A DNA stretch of 64,000 bases from Hymenobacter rubripertinctus (GCF_003583925.1 NZ_QYCN01000003.1:186069-250068), one strand, 5' to 3'; numbered from the stretch's first letter, positions 41,983 to 51,247 are shown. The notes: generated by a model from the letters alone, not told the origin. Translations and numbers: made by a program.

Positions 41983-42546
41983 TTACTGCGCCTTGATAAT
42001 GTATTCGAACTCCTGCCGGGTTTTGGCGTCGTTGATGGTCAGATACACGTCCTGCTCGCCCTCGACCTTGGGGAAGGCAACCTCGCGCTTGCTCATGTAC
42101 AGGTCGCGGTTCCAGAAGCGGCCCTGGCCCCCGGGCAGCTCGGCCAGGTTGAGCAGCTCCTTGCCCTCCTTGGTTTTGGCCACCACGCTCAGGTAGGCCG
42201 GATCGGCATTTTTGCCCCCACGGCGGTACATGGTGATGGTGAGCTGGCCCCCGACCGGCAACGCGGCCAGGCGGCGCTGGTAGGTGGTATCAGCCCAGCT
42301 GTTGATGCGCTTGAGCTCGTTGGTCTGGGCCAGCAGGTCGGGGTAGGGTAGATAGGCCACGCGGGTCACGCAGGCATCTACCTCAGCATCCTCATCGGTG
42401 TTTTTGGTGACGTTGAGCACGTAGGTGCTTTCGTCGTCCTTCTTGGGAAACGTATATTTTTTCCGGGGCTTGCCGGGCATGTACTGGGCCGAGGCCGCCA
42501 GGGTGCCCAGCACCAGAAACGCAAGGAGAATAAACTTCTTCATCAT
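41983..42546 (-). CDS. secreted protein of unknown function
   Basis: A 187-residue protein with a signal peptide (MKKFILLAFLVLGTLAASAQ). The mature part is soluble, with several Tyr/Arg-rich strands and a pair of Cys absent except one (about residue 58), so no disulfide is expected. Family not recognised. Convergent with the NUDIX gene. Confidence 0.7.
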   Translation of the reverse strand: MMKKFILLAFLVLGTLAASAQYMPGKPRKKYTFPKKDDESTYVLNVTKNTDEDAEVDACVTRVAYLPYPDLLAQTNELKRINSWADTTYQRRLAALPVGGQLTITMYRRGGKNADPAYLSVVAKTKEGKELLNLAELPGGQGRFWNRDLYMSKREVAFPKVEGEQDVYLTINDAKTRQEFEYIIKAQ

Positions 42547-42768
42547 AGAAAAACGAAAAAACGACTACGGGAGCCCGATGCGGCCCCGCCGGGGCGAAGA
42601 TACGCAATAACCGGGCCGCAGACCGGGCTTTCGGCCAACTTCGGGCCTGCTTCGACGGACCGCCCCGCCCGGCAGCTCAACGACCGGCCTTGATAAAAGC
42701 ATAATCGGGAGGTAACGTTCAGGACACAGCGCCAGCCGATCTTTGAACCGGCTTAACTCCTTGGTAGT

Positions 42769-42987
42769 ATGCGTGCGTCTATCGTTTGGTCATTGCTGCG
42801 CCGTGGGGTGCGGGTAGTGGCGCATGTGCTGTTTCAGATTGCTTTGGGGCTGGCCTACGCCCTGCGCTCGGTGGGCGTAGTGCGCCTGCCCTTCCATTTC
42901 CAGCACGGGGCCGATGAGGCAGTTCGTTCCGTCCGTAGCCCCCGGATTCGGCCCCGGGCAGGGCTGGCCGTCCGCCCGGCGCTGTAG
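42769..42987 (+). CDS. possible small basic protein
   Basis: A 72-residue frame with one amphipathic hydrophobic stretch (about 15-40) and an Arg-rich end. GATCTTTG at 42738-42745 resembles the -7 box, and the frame ends 27 bp before the phosphoesterase gene. It could be a real leader gene of that operon or just a random open frame; the composition alone does not decide. Confidence 0.35.
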   Translation: MRASIVWSLLRRGVRVVAHVLFQIALGLAYALRSVGVVRLPFHFQHGADEAVRSVRSPRIRPRAGLAVRPAL

Positions 42988-43013
42988 GCCAGTTGGCTGC
43001 TCCTCTAACTTGT

Positions 43014-43883
43014 ATGAAGAAAAAAACGGTCCGCCGACGCCTGGAGGTGTGCGTGATTTCCGACGTTCACCTGGGCACTTATGGCTGCCATGCCCCCGAG
43101 CTGCTGCGCTACCTGAAAAGCATCCGGCCCCGGGTGCTGGTGCTCAACGGCGACATTGTGGACATCTGGCAGTTCAGCAAGAACTACTGGCCTGCCGCCC
43201 ACATGCGGGTGGTGCGCTACCTGGCCGGTCTGGCCGCCAAGGGCACCACTATCCACTACCTGACCGGCAACCACGACGAACTGCTGCGCCAGTTTGCCGG
43301 CACCCGCCTCGGGGCTCTGCGCATCGATAACAAGCTGGTGCTCGACCTGCCCCACGGCCGCACCTGGCTCTTCCACGGCGACGTGTTCGACGTGACCATG
43401 CGCCACTCGCGCTGGCTGGCCCGCCTCGGCAGCCACGGCTACGACCTGCTGATTCTGCTCAACCGCCTCGTGAACTGGGGCCTGCGGCGGCTGGGCCGGC
43501 CCCGGGTGGCGCTATCGAAGGTGGTGAAGGACCGGGTGAAGAGCGCCGTGAGCCTGGTGAGCGACTTCGAGCAGACGGCCGCCACCATTGCCGCCGACCG
43601 GGGCTACCGCTACGTCGCCTGCGGGCATATTCACTGCCCCGAAATCAAAACCCTGACTACGCCCCAGGGGGAGGTCGGCTACCTGAATTCCGGCGACTGG
43701 GTGGAAAACCTGACGGCCCTGGAGTACACCGCCGCCGCCGGCTGGGAGCTCTACCGCTACCACCACGACGCGTGCATGCAGGAGCCATCCGCCCCCGAAG
43801 CTCCCGGCGCCGAGGAGGGCGCCGCCGATGCCCGGCCCGCCGAATTGCTGGCCGGTTTGCTGCGGGAAATGGGCGTGGCCTGA
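43014..43883 (+). CDS. LpxH-like metallophosphoesterase
   Basis: A 289-residue calcineurin-fold phosphoesterase. Metal motifs in order: SDVHLG (about 12-17), GDIVD (about 45-49), TGNHDE (about 79-84), LFHGDVFD (about 116-123) and GHIH (about 202-205). This resembles UDP-2,3-diacylglucosamine hydrolases (LpxH) and their relatives. The C-terminal 40 residues are Ala/Glu/Pro-rich and unlike LpxH. Precedes a GT28-type gene in the same direction. Confidence 0.85.
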   Translation: MKKKTVRRRLEVCVISDVHLGTYGCHAPELLRYLKSIRPRVLVLNGDIVDIWQFSKNYWPAAHMRVVRYLAGLAAKGTTIHYLTGNHDELLRQFAGTRLGALRIDNKLVLDLPHGRTWLFHGDVFDVTMRHSRWLARLGSHGYDLLILLNRLVNWGLRRLGRPRVALSKVVKDRVKSAVSLVSDFEQTAATIAADRGYRYVACGHIHCPEIKTLTTPQGEVGYLNSGDWVENLTALEYTAAAGWELYRYHHDACMQEPSAPEAPGAEEGAADARPAELLAGLLREMGVA

Positions 43884-43961
43884 ACCCGAACCAGCTGCCG
43901 GCCGCCGGGCCATGCCAGCAGGAATCGGCGCGGGCGCGGGCTCCGGACGAAAACAATTAGC

Positions 43962-43969
43962 CACCTTTG
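43962..43969 (+). promoter_or_regulatory. CACCTTTG box before the GT28-like gene
   Basis: One mismatch to TAnnTTTG, 33 bp upstream of the ATG. It suggests the transferase gene can be transcribed on its own. Confidence 0.4.
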
Positions 43970-44002
43970 GCGCGCCATTATTTCCCCATTTCTCCGTCGC
44001 GC

Positions 44003-45013
44003 ATGAAATTATTGTATGCCATTCAGGGCACCGGCAACGGGCACCTGGCCCGGGCCCTCGACATTGTGCCGCTGTTGCAACAGCGCGCCAGCCAGGTGGA
44101 TGTGCTCATCAGCGGTCCGCCGGCCGATATCGAGTTGCCGTTTCCGGTGCGCTACCGCTACCACGGCATGGGCTTCGTATTTGGCAAGAAAGGAGGCATC
44201 AGCTTCTCCAAAACGTTCTGGCAGCTCAACTCCAGCGCCTTCGTGCGCGAGATGCGCGAGCTGCCGGTCGGGGAGTACGACGTGGTCATCAGCGACTTTG
44301 AGCCGGTGTCGGCCTGGGCCTGCCGGTTGCGCAACGTGCCCTGCTTCGCGCTCAGCCACCAGTCGGCGGTGCTGAGCGACTTGGCCCCGCGCCCCACCCG
44401 GCCCGACCCCGTGGGCCGGGCCGTGCTCCGCCACTACGCCCCGGCCAGCCGGCACTACGGCTTCCACTTTCAGCGCTACGAGCCCCACATCCACACGCCC
44501 GTTATCCGCCAGCAGGTGCGCGCGCTCACGCCCCAGAACGACGGCCACTACACGGTGTATTTGCCCGCCTACGAGGAAGCCACGCTGGTCGAGCGCCTAC
44601 GCTATCTGAGCCGGAGCGTGCAGTGGGAGGTGTTCAGCAAGCACAGCCAGCAGGAATCGGAGCACGGCAACGTGCGCGTGAAACCGGTGAGCGGGGCCGC
44701 TTTCACCCAGAGCCTGGCCCGTAGCGCGGGCGTATTCTGCGGGGCCGGATTCGAGACGCCGGCCGAGGCCCTGTACCTGGGCAAGAAGCTGCTGGTTTTA
44801 CCCATGAAGCAGCAGTACGAGCAGGCCTGCAATGCGGCGGCCCTGGCCGGCATGGGCGTGCCCGTGGTGAAAAGTCTCAAGGATAAATCCCTGGATGTGC
44901 TTGATCAGTGGTTGCAGGTGGGCCGCCCCGTGCCCGTGCACTACCCCGATGAAACCGCCGCCATTATCGACAAGCTACTGCTGGAGGCGGCCGGCGGGGT
45001 AGGGCGCAGATAA
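44003..45013 (+). CDS. GT28/MurG-like glycosyltransferase (MJ1255/VC2487 type)
   Basis: A 336-residue GT-B transferase. It opens with LLYAIQGTGNGHLARAL, the Gly-rich acceptor-side loop, and the nucleotide-sugar side has FCGAGFETPAEALYLGKKLL (about 244-263) and PMKQQYEQACNA. This matches a family of uncharacterised transferases seen in bacteria and archaea. It follows the LpxH-like gene and may work on the same glycolipid or envelope product; that is inference from context. Confidence 0.85.
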   Translation: MKLLYAIQGTGNGHLARALDIVPLLQQRASQVDVLISGPPADIELPFPVRYRYHGMGFVFGKKGGISFSKTFWQLNSSAFVREMRELPVGEYDVVISDFEPVSAWACRLRNVPCFALSHQSAVLSDLAPRPTRPDPVGRAVLRHYAPASRHYGFHFQRYEPHIHTPVIRQQVRALTPQNDGHYTVYLPAYEEATLVERLRYLSRSVQWEVFSKHSQQESEHGNVRVKPVSGAAFTQSLARSAGVFCGAGFETPAEALYLGKKLLVLPMKQQYEQACNAAALAGMGVPVVKSLKDKSLDVLDQWLQVGRPVPVHYPDETAAIIDKLLLEAAGGVGRR

Positions 45014-45067
45014 CTCTACTGCCCGCCCCGGTTCTTCTCCTGATTCCCCATCACCCAGTCGTTCGTA

Positions 45068-46480
45068 ATGTTGCCCCCCGCTTTCTATCCTGCTTCTACT
45101 CCCGCCGTTTTTTCGCGTGCTGATTTCGGGCCGGACTTTCAATGGGGCGTGGCGGCGGCGGCCTACCAGACGGAGGGAGCCTGGAACACGGATGGTAAGG
45201 GGCCGAGCATCTGGGACGAATTCGTGCGGCGGAAGGGCAAAATAAAGCGGGGGGAATCGGGCGAAGTGGCCACCGATTTCTACCACCGCTGGCCCCGGGA
45301 TTTAGGATGCATAAATCAAATGGGTATAGAGAATTTCCGCTTTTCAGTGGCCTGGTCGCGGGTTTTGCCGGAGGGAATTGGGAATGTTAACCAAAAGGGT
45401 ATAGACTTTTATAGCCGCCTGGTGGATGGTTGCCTGGAGCGGGGCATCACGCCCTGGCTCACGCTTTATCACTGGGATTTGCCGGCGGCCCTGCAACGGC
45501 GCGGGGGGTGGGCCAACCGCTCGGTGGTGGGCTGGTTCACCGACTATGCCCAGCGCATGGCCGCTGCCCTCGGCGACCGGGTGCAGCACTGGATGGTGCT
45601 CAACGAGCCCATGGCCTTCACCGGGGCCGGCCACCTGCTGGGCCTGCACGCGCCCGGCCGCCGGAGCCTCGGCGCCTTCCTGGCCGCCACCCACCACGCG
45701 GCCCTGGCCCAGTCCGAAGGGGGGCGGGCATTGCGGGCCTCTCTACCCGCCTCGGCCCAGATCGGGACTACTTTCTCGGGGGCGCACATTACCCCCTGGC
45801 GCCCTGGCCTGGTCCGCGATGAGCGCGCCGCCCGCCGGGCCGATGCCTTGCTCAACCGCCTCTTCCTGGAACCCGTCCTCGGCCTGGGCTACCCCGTGGC
45901 CGACGTGCCGCTGCTGGGCCGTCTGGAGCAGTACATGCAGCCCGGGGACGAAGCCCGGTTGCCCTTCGACTTCGACTTTCTGGGGGTGCAGAACTATACC
46001 CGGGAAGTGGTGCGCCATGCCTGGTACGTGCCCTTGCTCTGGGCCGCCTTGGTCGGGGCAGGGCGGCGGGGCGTACCGGCCACTGCTATGGGCTGGGAGG
46101 TGTACCCGGAGAGTATTTACCATTTGTTAAATAGGGCTGGTTCTTACCCAAATGCTCCAAGACTGCTTGTTACCGAAAACGGGGCGGCTTTCCCCGACCA
46201 GGTGAACCCGCCGGGCCAGGTGTGCGACGTTGCCCGGCAGGCCTTTCTGCAAGCCTGCATCGGGCAGGTGCTGCGGGCCCGGCAGGAAGGCGTGCGCGTC
46301 GACGGGTACTTCGCCTGGTCGCTGACGGATAACTTTGAGTGGGCCGAAGGCTACGCGCCCCGCTTCGGGCTGGTGCACGTGGATTACGCTACCCAGCAGC
46401 GCACCATCAAGGATTCGGGGCACTGGTACGGGCGGTTTCTGGGGGGAGAGCAGGTCCGGTTCGCGGATTGGGTTGGGTAA
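45068..46480 (+). CDS. family 1 glycoside hydrolase (beta-glucosidase type)
   Basis: A 470-residue (beta/alpha)8 enzyme. The N-terminus reads FQWGVAAAAYQTEGAW; the acid/base Glu is in LNEPMAF (about 178-184) and the nucleophile Glu in VTENGAAF (about 365-372); the aglycone side has DGYFAWSLTDNFEW. It hydrolyses beta-glucosides or beta-galactosides. No signal peptide, so it is probably cytoplasmic. Two short AT-richer patches (about 45320-45410 and 46110-46150) stand out in codon use. Confidence 0.93.
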   Translation: MLPPAFYPASTPAVFSRADFGPDFQWGVAAAAYQTEGAWNTDGKGPSIWDEFVRRKGKIKRGESGEVATDFYHRWPRDLGCINQMGIENFRFSVAWSRVLPEGIGNVNQKGIDFYSRLVDGCLERGITPWLTLYHWDLPAALQRRGGWANRSVVGWFTDYAQRMAAALGDRVQHWMVLNEPMAFTGAGHLLGLHAPGRRSLGAFLAATHHAALAQSEGGRALRASLPASAQIGTTFSGAHITPWRPGLVRDERAARRADALLNRLFLEPVLGLGYPVADVPLLGRLEQYMQPGDEARLPFDFDFLGVQNYTREVVRHAWYVPLLWAALVGAGRRGVPATAMGWEVYPESIYHLLNRAGSYPNAPRLLVTENGAAFPDQVNPPGQVCDVARQAFLQACIGQVLRARQEGVRVDGYFAWSLTDNFEWAEGYAPRFGLVHVDYATQQRTIKDSGHWYGRFLGGEQVRFADWVG

Positions 46481-47197
46481 TGCCAATCACCAAGCCTTTC
46501 CCAAATCGTACGAGCGGGCGACGGCCCCACCCACAACGCTACCGGCCCCTTACTGAGTGTGGCCATGGCCATAGTTGGGGAAACGCGCCAACCCGGCCAA
46601 TGCTACGCGGGGAGCCGGGTCGGCGCGGGTGCTGGTATGCCCTAACGACAACAGTGATGCTAACTAGGAACGCGTCTATTGCTCATTTGAGTATATATCG
46701 AAATGGCGTTTGAGGTCCAGTCTGGCCGAAACAATTGTTCATATTCCCGGCACTTCCCTCAGCACCTCCAACCCGCCGGCCGGCCACCGGACCCGGAAGC
46801 GGCGGAAGCAAACGTACCCGCGCAAATGGCCGCATTCGGGTGGAAGCACCTGACCATGCCGCATCGGGTCGGTGGGCTGATAGGGGGAGAAGCATATTGG
46901 GGTCTTGCCGGCCGCCCCGTTTGCCCGGTTCCGGCTAACCGCAAGGCCCGAATGCAGTGGAACCAACTCCCGGCGCGTAAGAAGCCGGAACGGTGGCGCG
47001 CAACAACATAAAGCGCGCATGCGCGCCGCTGCCGCCTTGCCTGCGAGGTAAGTAACGGGTAGAAGGGGCTTTGAACCCGTGGAAGCCTGCGGTAAAGGCG
47101 CAGTCAGGACGTTACCTGTCTGGCTGCCTGATCCGGCTATGGGGGGCAATTACGCGGGGCCGGTACCAATTAACTGGCAACATCCGGCCGGGCTGCC
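46481..47197. other. gene-free gap of about 700 bp
   Basis: No frame here has both protein-like composition and a plausible start. The longest (46703-47011 plus; 46739-47149 minus) are mutually overlapping and low in hydrophobic patterning. No RNA gene or palindromic element like those elsewhere is seen. Confidence 0.5.
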
Positions 47198-47205
47198 TAC
47201 TTTTG
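47198..47205 (+). promoter_or_regulatory. -7 box TACTTTTG of the OmpA-family gene
   Basis: It matches TAnnTTTG and lies 4 bp before the ATG at 47210, which predicts an almost leaderless mRNA. Confidence 0.6.
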
Positions 47206-47209
47206 AGGA

Positions 47210-49210
47210 ATGACCAAAAGTACGCGTGCCGGTTTAGGGAAGGTTCTGCTGTGCTGGCTGCTGGTGCTGAGCCAGCTGTCGGCTCCGGCCCAGCGCCTGG
47301 GGGGGCAAACTTACACCGACCCCCGGCTGGGCTATCAGCTCACCTACCCCTCCGGCTGGCAGGTGCACCCCGGCAATCAGAACAACACCGATTTCTACGC
47401 GGGCGAAAGCTGGGAAACGGCCGCGGCCGTTGTGACTTTCCACTTGCGGCCGCTGCCTGATAACCGCAAAGACCTGAACCTGCTGCGCGCCGGCCAGCCC
47501 GATTCGCTGTGGCAGTACGTGACCAGCTTGCCCCGGGCGCGGGTGCTGAGCCTGACCGAGCACGACGCCGGCCGCGCCCAGCAGCTGCGCTACGAATACG
47601 CCTACGACGCGCCCGCTCCGGCGGGCCGGACGCGCGTTATCGGCCGGCGGCTCTGGCGCAACGGCTACGAGTACTGCCTTGAATACCGCGCTGCGGACGG
47701 TCCGGCCGACCGTTTCCGGGACGCCGGCCGGCAGCTGGTGGAGTCGCTGCGGCTCATCGAGCCAGGGCCGCCGAGTCGCCGGACCGCCTTGCCGGCCCCG
47801 GAGGGCTGCGACGATAAGTTTTACGGCATTGCCGCCCTGCGCATCCACGATGACATCTGGGAGGACGACTGCCGCACGATTCACGAGTTTTCGAGCCTCG
47901 ACCCCGCCCATCCGCCCAAAGTTCACCGCCAGGTGCTGCCCTTCCAGTCCTACGCCCTGGCCAAGGGCTTTGATAACTGCCTGTACTCCGTGACCAAAGC
48001 GCCCACCAACTCGCCCGAGTACGTGTACCGCTACAACCCGGCCACCCGCCAGGGCGAGTACACTCGCTGGCAGCTGCCGGCCCAGGGCCAGGGTGGCGTC
48101 TGGATTTCCGGGGCCACCGACGACCGGGGCGACCTGTATTTCAGCACCACCGACGGCAACCTGCTGGTGCGGGTGAGCCCCGCCCAAAACACCGTCGCAA
48201 CGGTCTGGAGCACCGATCCGCTGCGCCGGGCCAGCTACTTCCGGTCCTTGGGCTTCGCGGGGGCGGGCACCCACGCCAACTTCTGCTTCGACGCCGACCG
48301 CACCCTCTACCAGGTATACAGCACCGATGGCTCCCTGCTGCGCATCCACCTCGACACCCGCCAGCCCGCCCCCGATATTCTGCCCCTCGACGGCCTGCCT
48401 GAGCGGGGGGGCTACAGCGGCATTTTGCTCCAGAACGATGAGCTGGGCAACCGCCGCCTGTTTCTGGCTGGCCCCAAAGCCATTTACCAGGTTGATCTGG
48501 AGGGGCACGAAGTGGCCAAGGTGCGCCGGGGCGTGTACACCGACCTGGCCGGCTGCAACCTGTTCCGCCAACCCCCGCCCCCCGAGGCCGCCCCGCTGCC
48601 CCCGGCCGTGGTGCCCTGGCGGGGCCGCGTGCTCGATGCCGCTACCCTGCGCCCGCTGCCCCGCGCCCAGCTGCGCCTGCGCCCCACCACCGCCCGCACC
48701 GATACCACCTTCGCCGCCGGGACCGGTTTCCGGTTTCCGGCCCGCCCCAGCCAGGCCTACGCCCTGCAACTGCGCCTGCCCGGCTACCTGGCCCTGGACA
48801 CGGTGCTGCTGGCCGCCGCCGACCCCTACGCCCACGATATTCTGCTGCGCCCCCTGGCCGTGGGCGCTACCCTGGAGCTCGAAAACGTGCAGTTTGCCCG
48901 GGGCCAGGGCGAGCTGCTGACCAGCTCCTTCCCCGCCCTCGATTCGCTGGCCGCCCTGCTCGCCCAGTCGCCCGGCCTCACCATTGAGCTGCGCGGCCAC
49001 ACCGACAACGTGGGCGACCCCGAGAAGAACGTGGAGCTGAGCCAGCGCCGGGTGGCGGCCGTGAAAACCTACCTCGTCAAGCACGGTGTGGAAGCCGACC
49101 GCATCAGTGGCATCGGCCTGGGCGGGGCCGAGCCCAAGGCCAGCAACACCCAGGAAACCACCCGCCGCCTCAACCGCCGCGTCGAGTTTCGGGTGACGGG
49201 GATAAGGTGA
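47210..49210 (+). CDS. OmpA-family envelope protein with N-terminal PsbP/DcrB-like part
   Basis: A 666-residue exported protein with a signal peptide (cleavage near ...SAPAQ). Residues about 35-185 (YTDPRLGYQLTYPSGWQVHP) resemble the PsbP/DcrB-like fold. The middle (about 200-450) has repeated strand motifs like a beta-propeller (DDRGDLYFSTTDGNLL). A carboxypeptidase-regulatory-like domain (about 465-545) follows, and an OmpA domain (about 560-666, ELRGHTDNVGD with the peptidoglycan-binding Asp and Arg) ends the protein. It probably sits in the outer membrane or periplasm attached to the cell wall. Confidence 0.85.
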   Translation: MTKSTRAGLGKVLLCWLLVLSQLSAPAQRLGGQTYTDPRLGYQLTYPSGWQVHPGNQNNTDFYAGESWETAAAVVTFHLRPLPDNRKDLNLLRAGQPDSLWQYVTSLPRARVLSLTEHDAGRAQQLRYEYAYDAPAPAGRTRVIGRRLWRNGYEYCLEYRAADGPADRFRDAGRQLVESLRLIEPGPPSRRTALPAPEGCDDKFYGIAALRIHDDIWEDDCRTIHEFSSLDPAHPPKVHRQVLPFQSYALAKGFDNCLYSVTKAPTNSPEYVYRYNPATRQGEYTRWQLPAQGQGGVWISGATDDRGDLYFSTTDGNLLVRVSPAQNTVATVWSTDPLRRASYFRSLGFAGAGTHANFCFDADRTLYQVYSTDGSLLRIHLDTRQPAPDILPLDGLPERGGYSGILLQNDELGNRRLFLAGPKAIYQVDLEGHEVAKVRRGVYTDLAGCNLFRQPPPPEAAPLPPAVVPWRGRVLDAATLRPLPRAQLRLRPTTARTDTTFAAGTGFRFPARPSQAYALQLRLPGYLALDTVLLAAADPYAHDILLRPLAVGATLELENVQFARGQGELLTSSFPALDSLAALLAQSPGLTIELRGHTDNVGDPEKNVELSQRRVAAVKTYLVKHGVEADRISGIGLGGAEPKASNTQETTRRLNRRVEFRVTGIR

Positions 49211-49265
49211 GGAGGAGAGTTGGGGAAGGAATCAATAGAAAATGCTGGCGACTTCAACCGGCTAT

Positions 49266-49709
49266 TCAGTCGATAAGCTCAGGTAACCAATCAACCAGCC
49301 CCAATACGCCGCCCTGTAAGAACCGGGCAATAAATAAGGCCAGCGAATCGGTTAAAAAGACCATTTCTCCATCCGGATGCTGACCTAGCATTCGGTAGCC
49401 GCGGCTGCCAGGTGTTATTTCTACAATCCAGAAGTCAACGCAAACCGCATACTCGGCGAAGAGGAATTGATGCGGCTGGTAGTCTTCTTTGAAATGAATA
49501 ATTTCCTCAATTGGAGTCATGTGAAACAGAAATTCAGCTGATTCAAACCCGTTGCAGAAGGTATAAAACTCTCGAAAGTCAGCCGGAAGAACCAACCCTA
49601 ACGCTGCTTCGAGTTGCTGAATTAGTTGTTCGCTGGCGGCCGGATAAAGCGTTATATCCGTCTGCGGTAGGTCTGCATTGAGGGTTGACAGGAGTTCTTG
49701 AATAGTCAT
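49266..49709 (-). CDS. SMI1/KNR4 (SUKH) family protein
   Basis: A 147-residue protein with the SUKH fold pattern: an N-terminal helix pair (EQLIQQLEAALGLVLPADFREFY region), then FCNGFESAEF and a C-terminal GEMVFLTDSLALFIARFLQ. SUKH proteins are mostly immunity proteins of polymorphic-toxin systems, but no toxin gene is near. The local base composition is AT-richer than its neighbours, a sign of transfer. The frame is open further upstream over a decayed gene fragment, so I chose the ATG at 49709. Confidence 0.82.
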   Translation of the reverse strand: MTIQELLSTLNADLPQTDITLYPAASEQLIQQLEAALGLVLPADFREFYTFCNGFESAEFLFHMTPIEEIIHFKEDYQPHQFLFAEYAVCVDFWIVEITPGSRGYRMLGQHPDGEMVFLTDSLALFIARFLQGGVLGLVDWLPELID

Positions 49710-49783
49710 TGACGATTGGCAATAATAGACGCTTTTGAAGAACTGAATTAAGTTGGAGCACTGGTAATTGGCCTGGGCTGTCG

Positions 49784-49880
49784 GAACAGCAGGTGGGGGT
49801 TGGCCCACAGCCCGCCGCCGCTCAAGTGCCGGACGCTGCCCAGCAGCAGCAGGTAGTGGTTCCAGTAGAGGTTCAGGAAA
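49784..49880 (-). pseudogene. remnant of a TMEM175-like (DUF1211) channel gene, copy 1
   Basis: About 95 bp that translate on the minus strand to YWNHYLLLLGSVRHLSGG and WANPHLLF. It is nearly identical in DNA to part of the larger remnant at 51352-51797. The flanks on both sides do not continue the gene. Confidence 0.75.
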
Positions 49881-49947
49881 TAAAGTAGCCGACTCGGGTT
49901 GCAACCGGTGATACTAGGGGCGGCTTCCGGCCGGTAGAGTAGCCTGC

Positions 49948-50988
49948 TTACGGACGTTTGGCCTTCTTCAGCCACTTCAGCGCCGCCGCTACTTTGGCGT
50001 CCTGGCGCAGGTCGAGGAAGTTGTCGCCGCCCGTAATGAGCACGTCGGGCGTGAGGCTGGTTTTGTAGGCGGTGCCGGTGCGGTCGGCGTCCTGGGAGCC
50101 GGCGATGGTGAGGTAGGCGCCGCCGCGGATGGGGTAGCTTTCGTTGGCGGTGGTGGCCCCGTAGGTGGACTCGCCGAAGAAGCGCGTGGCGGCCCGGCCC
50201 TTGAGGCTGATGGCCACGATTTCGCCCGAGCTGGCCGTGCGCCCGCTCAGCAGCACGGCAATGGGTAGATCGGGGCGGCGGGCGGGGCAGCGGTTTTCCA
50301 GGGTGGTCACCTGCATCGAATCCACGTAGAAATTGCCCTGGCGCAGATACCACTGCTGCTCGGGCCGGCCGTTCAGGTCCACGAAGCCGCCCAGGTGGCC
50401 GTCGCCGAGCAGGGGGGCAATGCCGGCCAGCATGGGGGCCATGGCCCCGCCGTCGTTCAGGCGCAGGTCCAGAATCCAGGCCCGGATGCTGGGCAGGGGC
50501 AGGCGGCAGAGCGAATCCTGCACCACCCGGGCGGCGGCGCGCATTTCTTCCAGACTCCCGCCGGCCTCAATGCCGGGCAGCTGAATATAGCCCACCCGGC
50601 CCGGCAGCAGCTTTACCAGCACGCCGGGCTTGGCCTTCAGGGCGGCCTTCACCGCCTCGTTGGCGTAGGGCACGCGGGCGGGGTTGCGCCATTTATACGT
50701 TTTGCCCTGGTACGTGAGCCAGCCGTGGTCGTCGTGGAGCTGCTCGAACAGGAAGGGGTAGAGGGGTAGCAAATCCCGGACGGTGGTGGCACCCTGCGCC
50801 TTTTGGTACACCGTCTGCCGCAGCCGGGGCCAGTCCACGGTATGGCGCTCCAGGGAGTAGGTTTCGAGCAGCGTCAGGCTCTTATCGAGGAAGCCCGCCA
50901 CGGAGTCGGGCAGGGCCGCTGGCGCAGTCTGGCAATAGGCCGGCGCACCCGCCAGGGCCAGCAAAACAAGGATACCTGGTTGCTTCAT
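49948..50988 (-). CDS. S41 family (CtpA/TSP-like) peptidase, secreted
   Basis: A 346-residue protein with a signal peptide (MKQPGILVLLALAGAPAYCQ). The catalytic segment is LLSGRTASSGEIV, with the Ser about residue 238, and the strand before it is ILDLRLNDGG. No PDZ domain is evident. It resembles small periplasmic tail-specific or tricorn-core-like peptidases. The frame runs upstream to 51246 through the hairpin array, but that part has repeat-derived sequence (KKGRANPPAQLL) and is very unlikely to be translated. It stands between two TMEM175 remnants. Confidence 0.85.
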   Translation of the reverse strand: MKQPGILVLLALAGAPAYCQTAPAALPDSVAGFLDKSLTLLETYSLERHTVDWPRLRQTVYQKAQGATTVRDLLPLYPFLFEQLHDDHGWLTYQGKTYKWRNPARVPYANEAVKAALKAKPGVLVKLLPGRVGYIQLPGIEAGGSLEEMRAAARVVQDSLCRLPLPSIRAWILDLRLNDGGAMAPMLAGIAPLLGDGHLGGFVDLNGRPEQQWYLRQGNFYVDSMQVTTLENRCPARRPDLPIAVLLSGRTASSGEIVAISLKGRAATRFFGESTYGATTANESYPIRGGAYLTIAGSQDADRTGTAYKTSLTPDVLITGGDNFLDLRQDAKVAAALKWLKKAKRP

Positions 50989-51099
50989 GGAGCCAAGATG
51001 CGGCTTTGCCGCCAATGGTTGGCCGGAGAAAAAAAAATCGGTTTTGAGTTCCTGTTTTCCCTTTGGCGCGTCGGCCACGCTTCGTTGCAGCCGGGGCGT

Positions 51100-51247
51100 T
51101 GCTCTCCCTTTTTGAACGAGTGGAAAAAGGAAGAGCAACTGTGCTGGTGGATTTGCTCTCCCTTTTTTCCCGCCTCTAAAAAAGGAGAGCAACTGTGCTG
51201 GTGGATTTGCTCTCCCTTTTTCCCCGCCTCTGAAAAGGGAGAGCAAT
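51100..51247. repeat. three tandem hairpins with TTGCTCTCCC arms
   Basis: Each unit is a palindrome (TTGCTCTCCCTTTTT, loop of about 12-16 bases, AAAAAGGAGAGCAA), and units 1-2 and 2-3 are joined by the same spacer (CTGTGCTGGTGGATT). The period is about 56-59 bp. The array lies about 110-260 bp upstream of the S41 peptidase gene. Confidence 0.9.

Noticed and set aside
46703..47149. Overlapping frames of about 100-136 codons on both strands
   Set aside because: They overlap each other, lack plausible starts and show no protein-like pattern.
47234..49084. 616-codon open frame on the minus strand
   Set aside because: Antisense to the OmpA-family gene; low in hydrophobic patterning and rich in Gly, His and Gln.
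50989..51246. N-terminal extension of the S41 peptidase
   Set aside because: It would translate the hairpin array into repeat peptides ahead of a clear signal peptide.
51100..51247. CRISPR-like array
   Set aside because: Only three units, each an internal palindrome, with identical linkers in place of unique spacers, and no cas genes.
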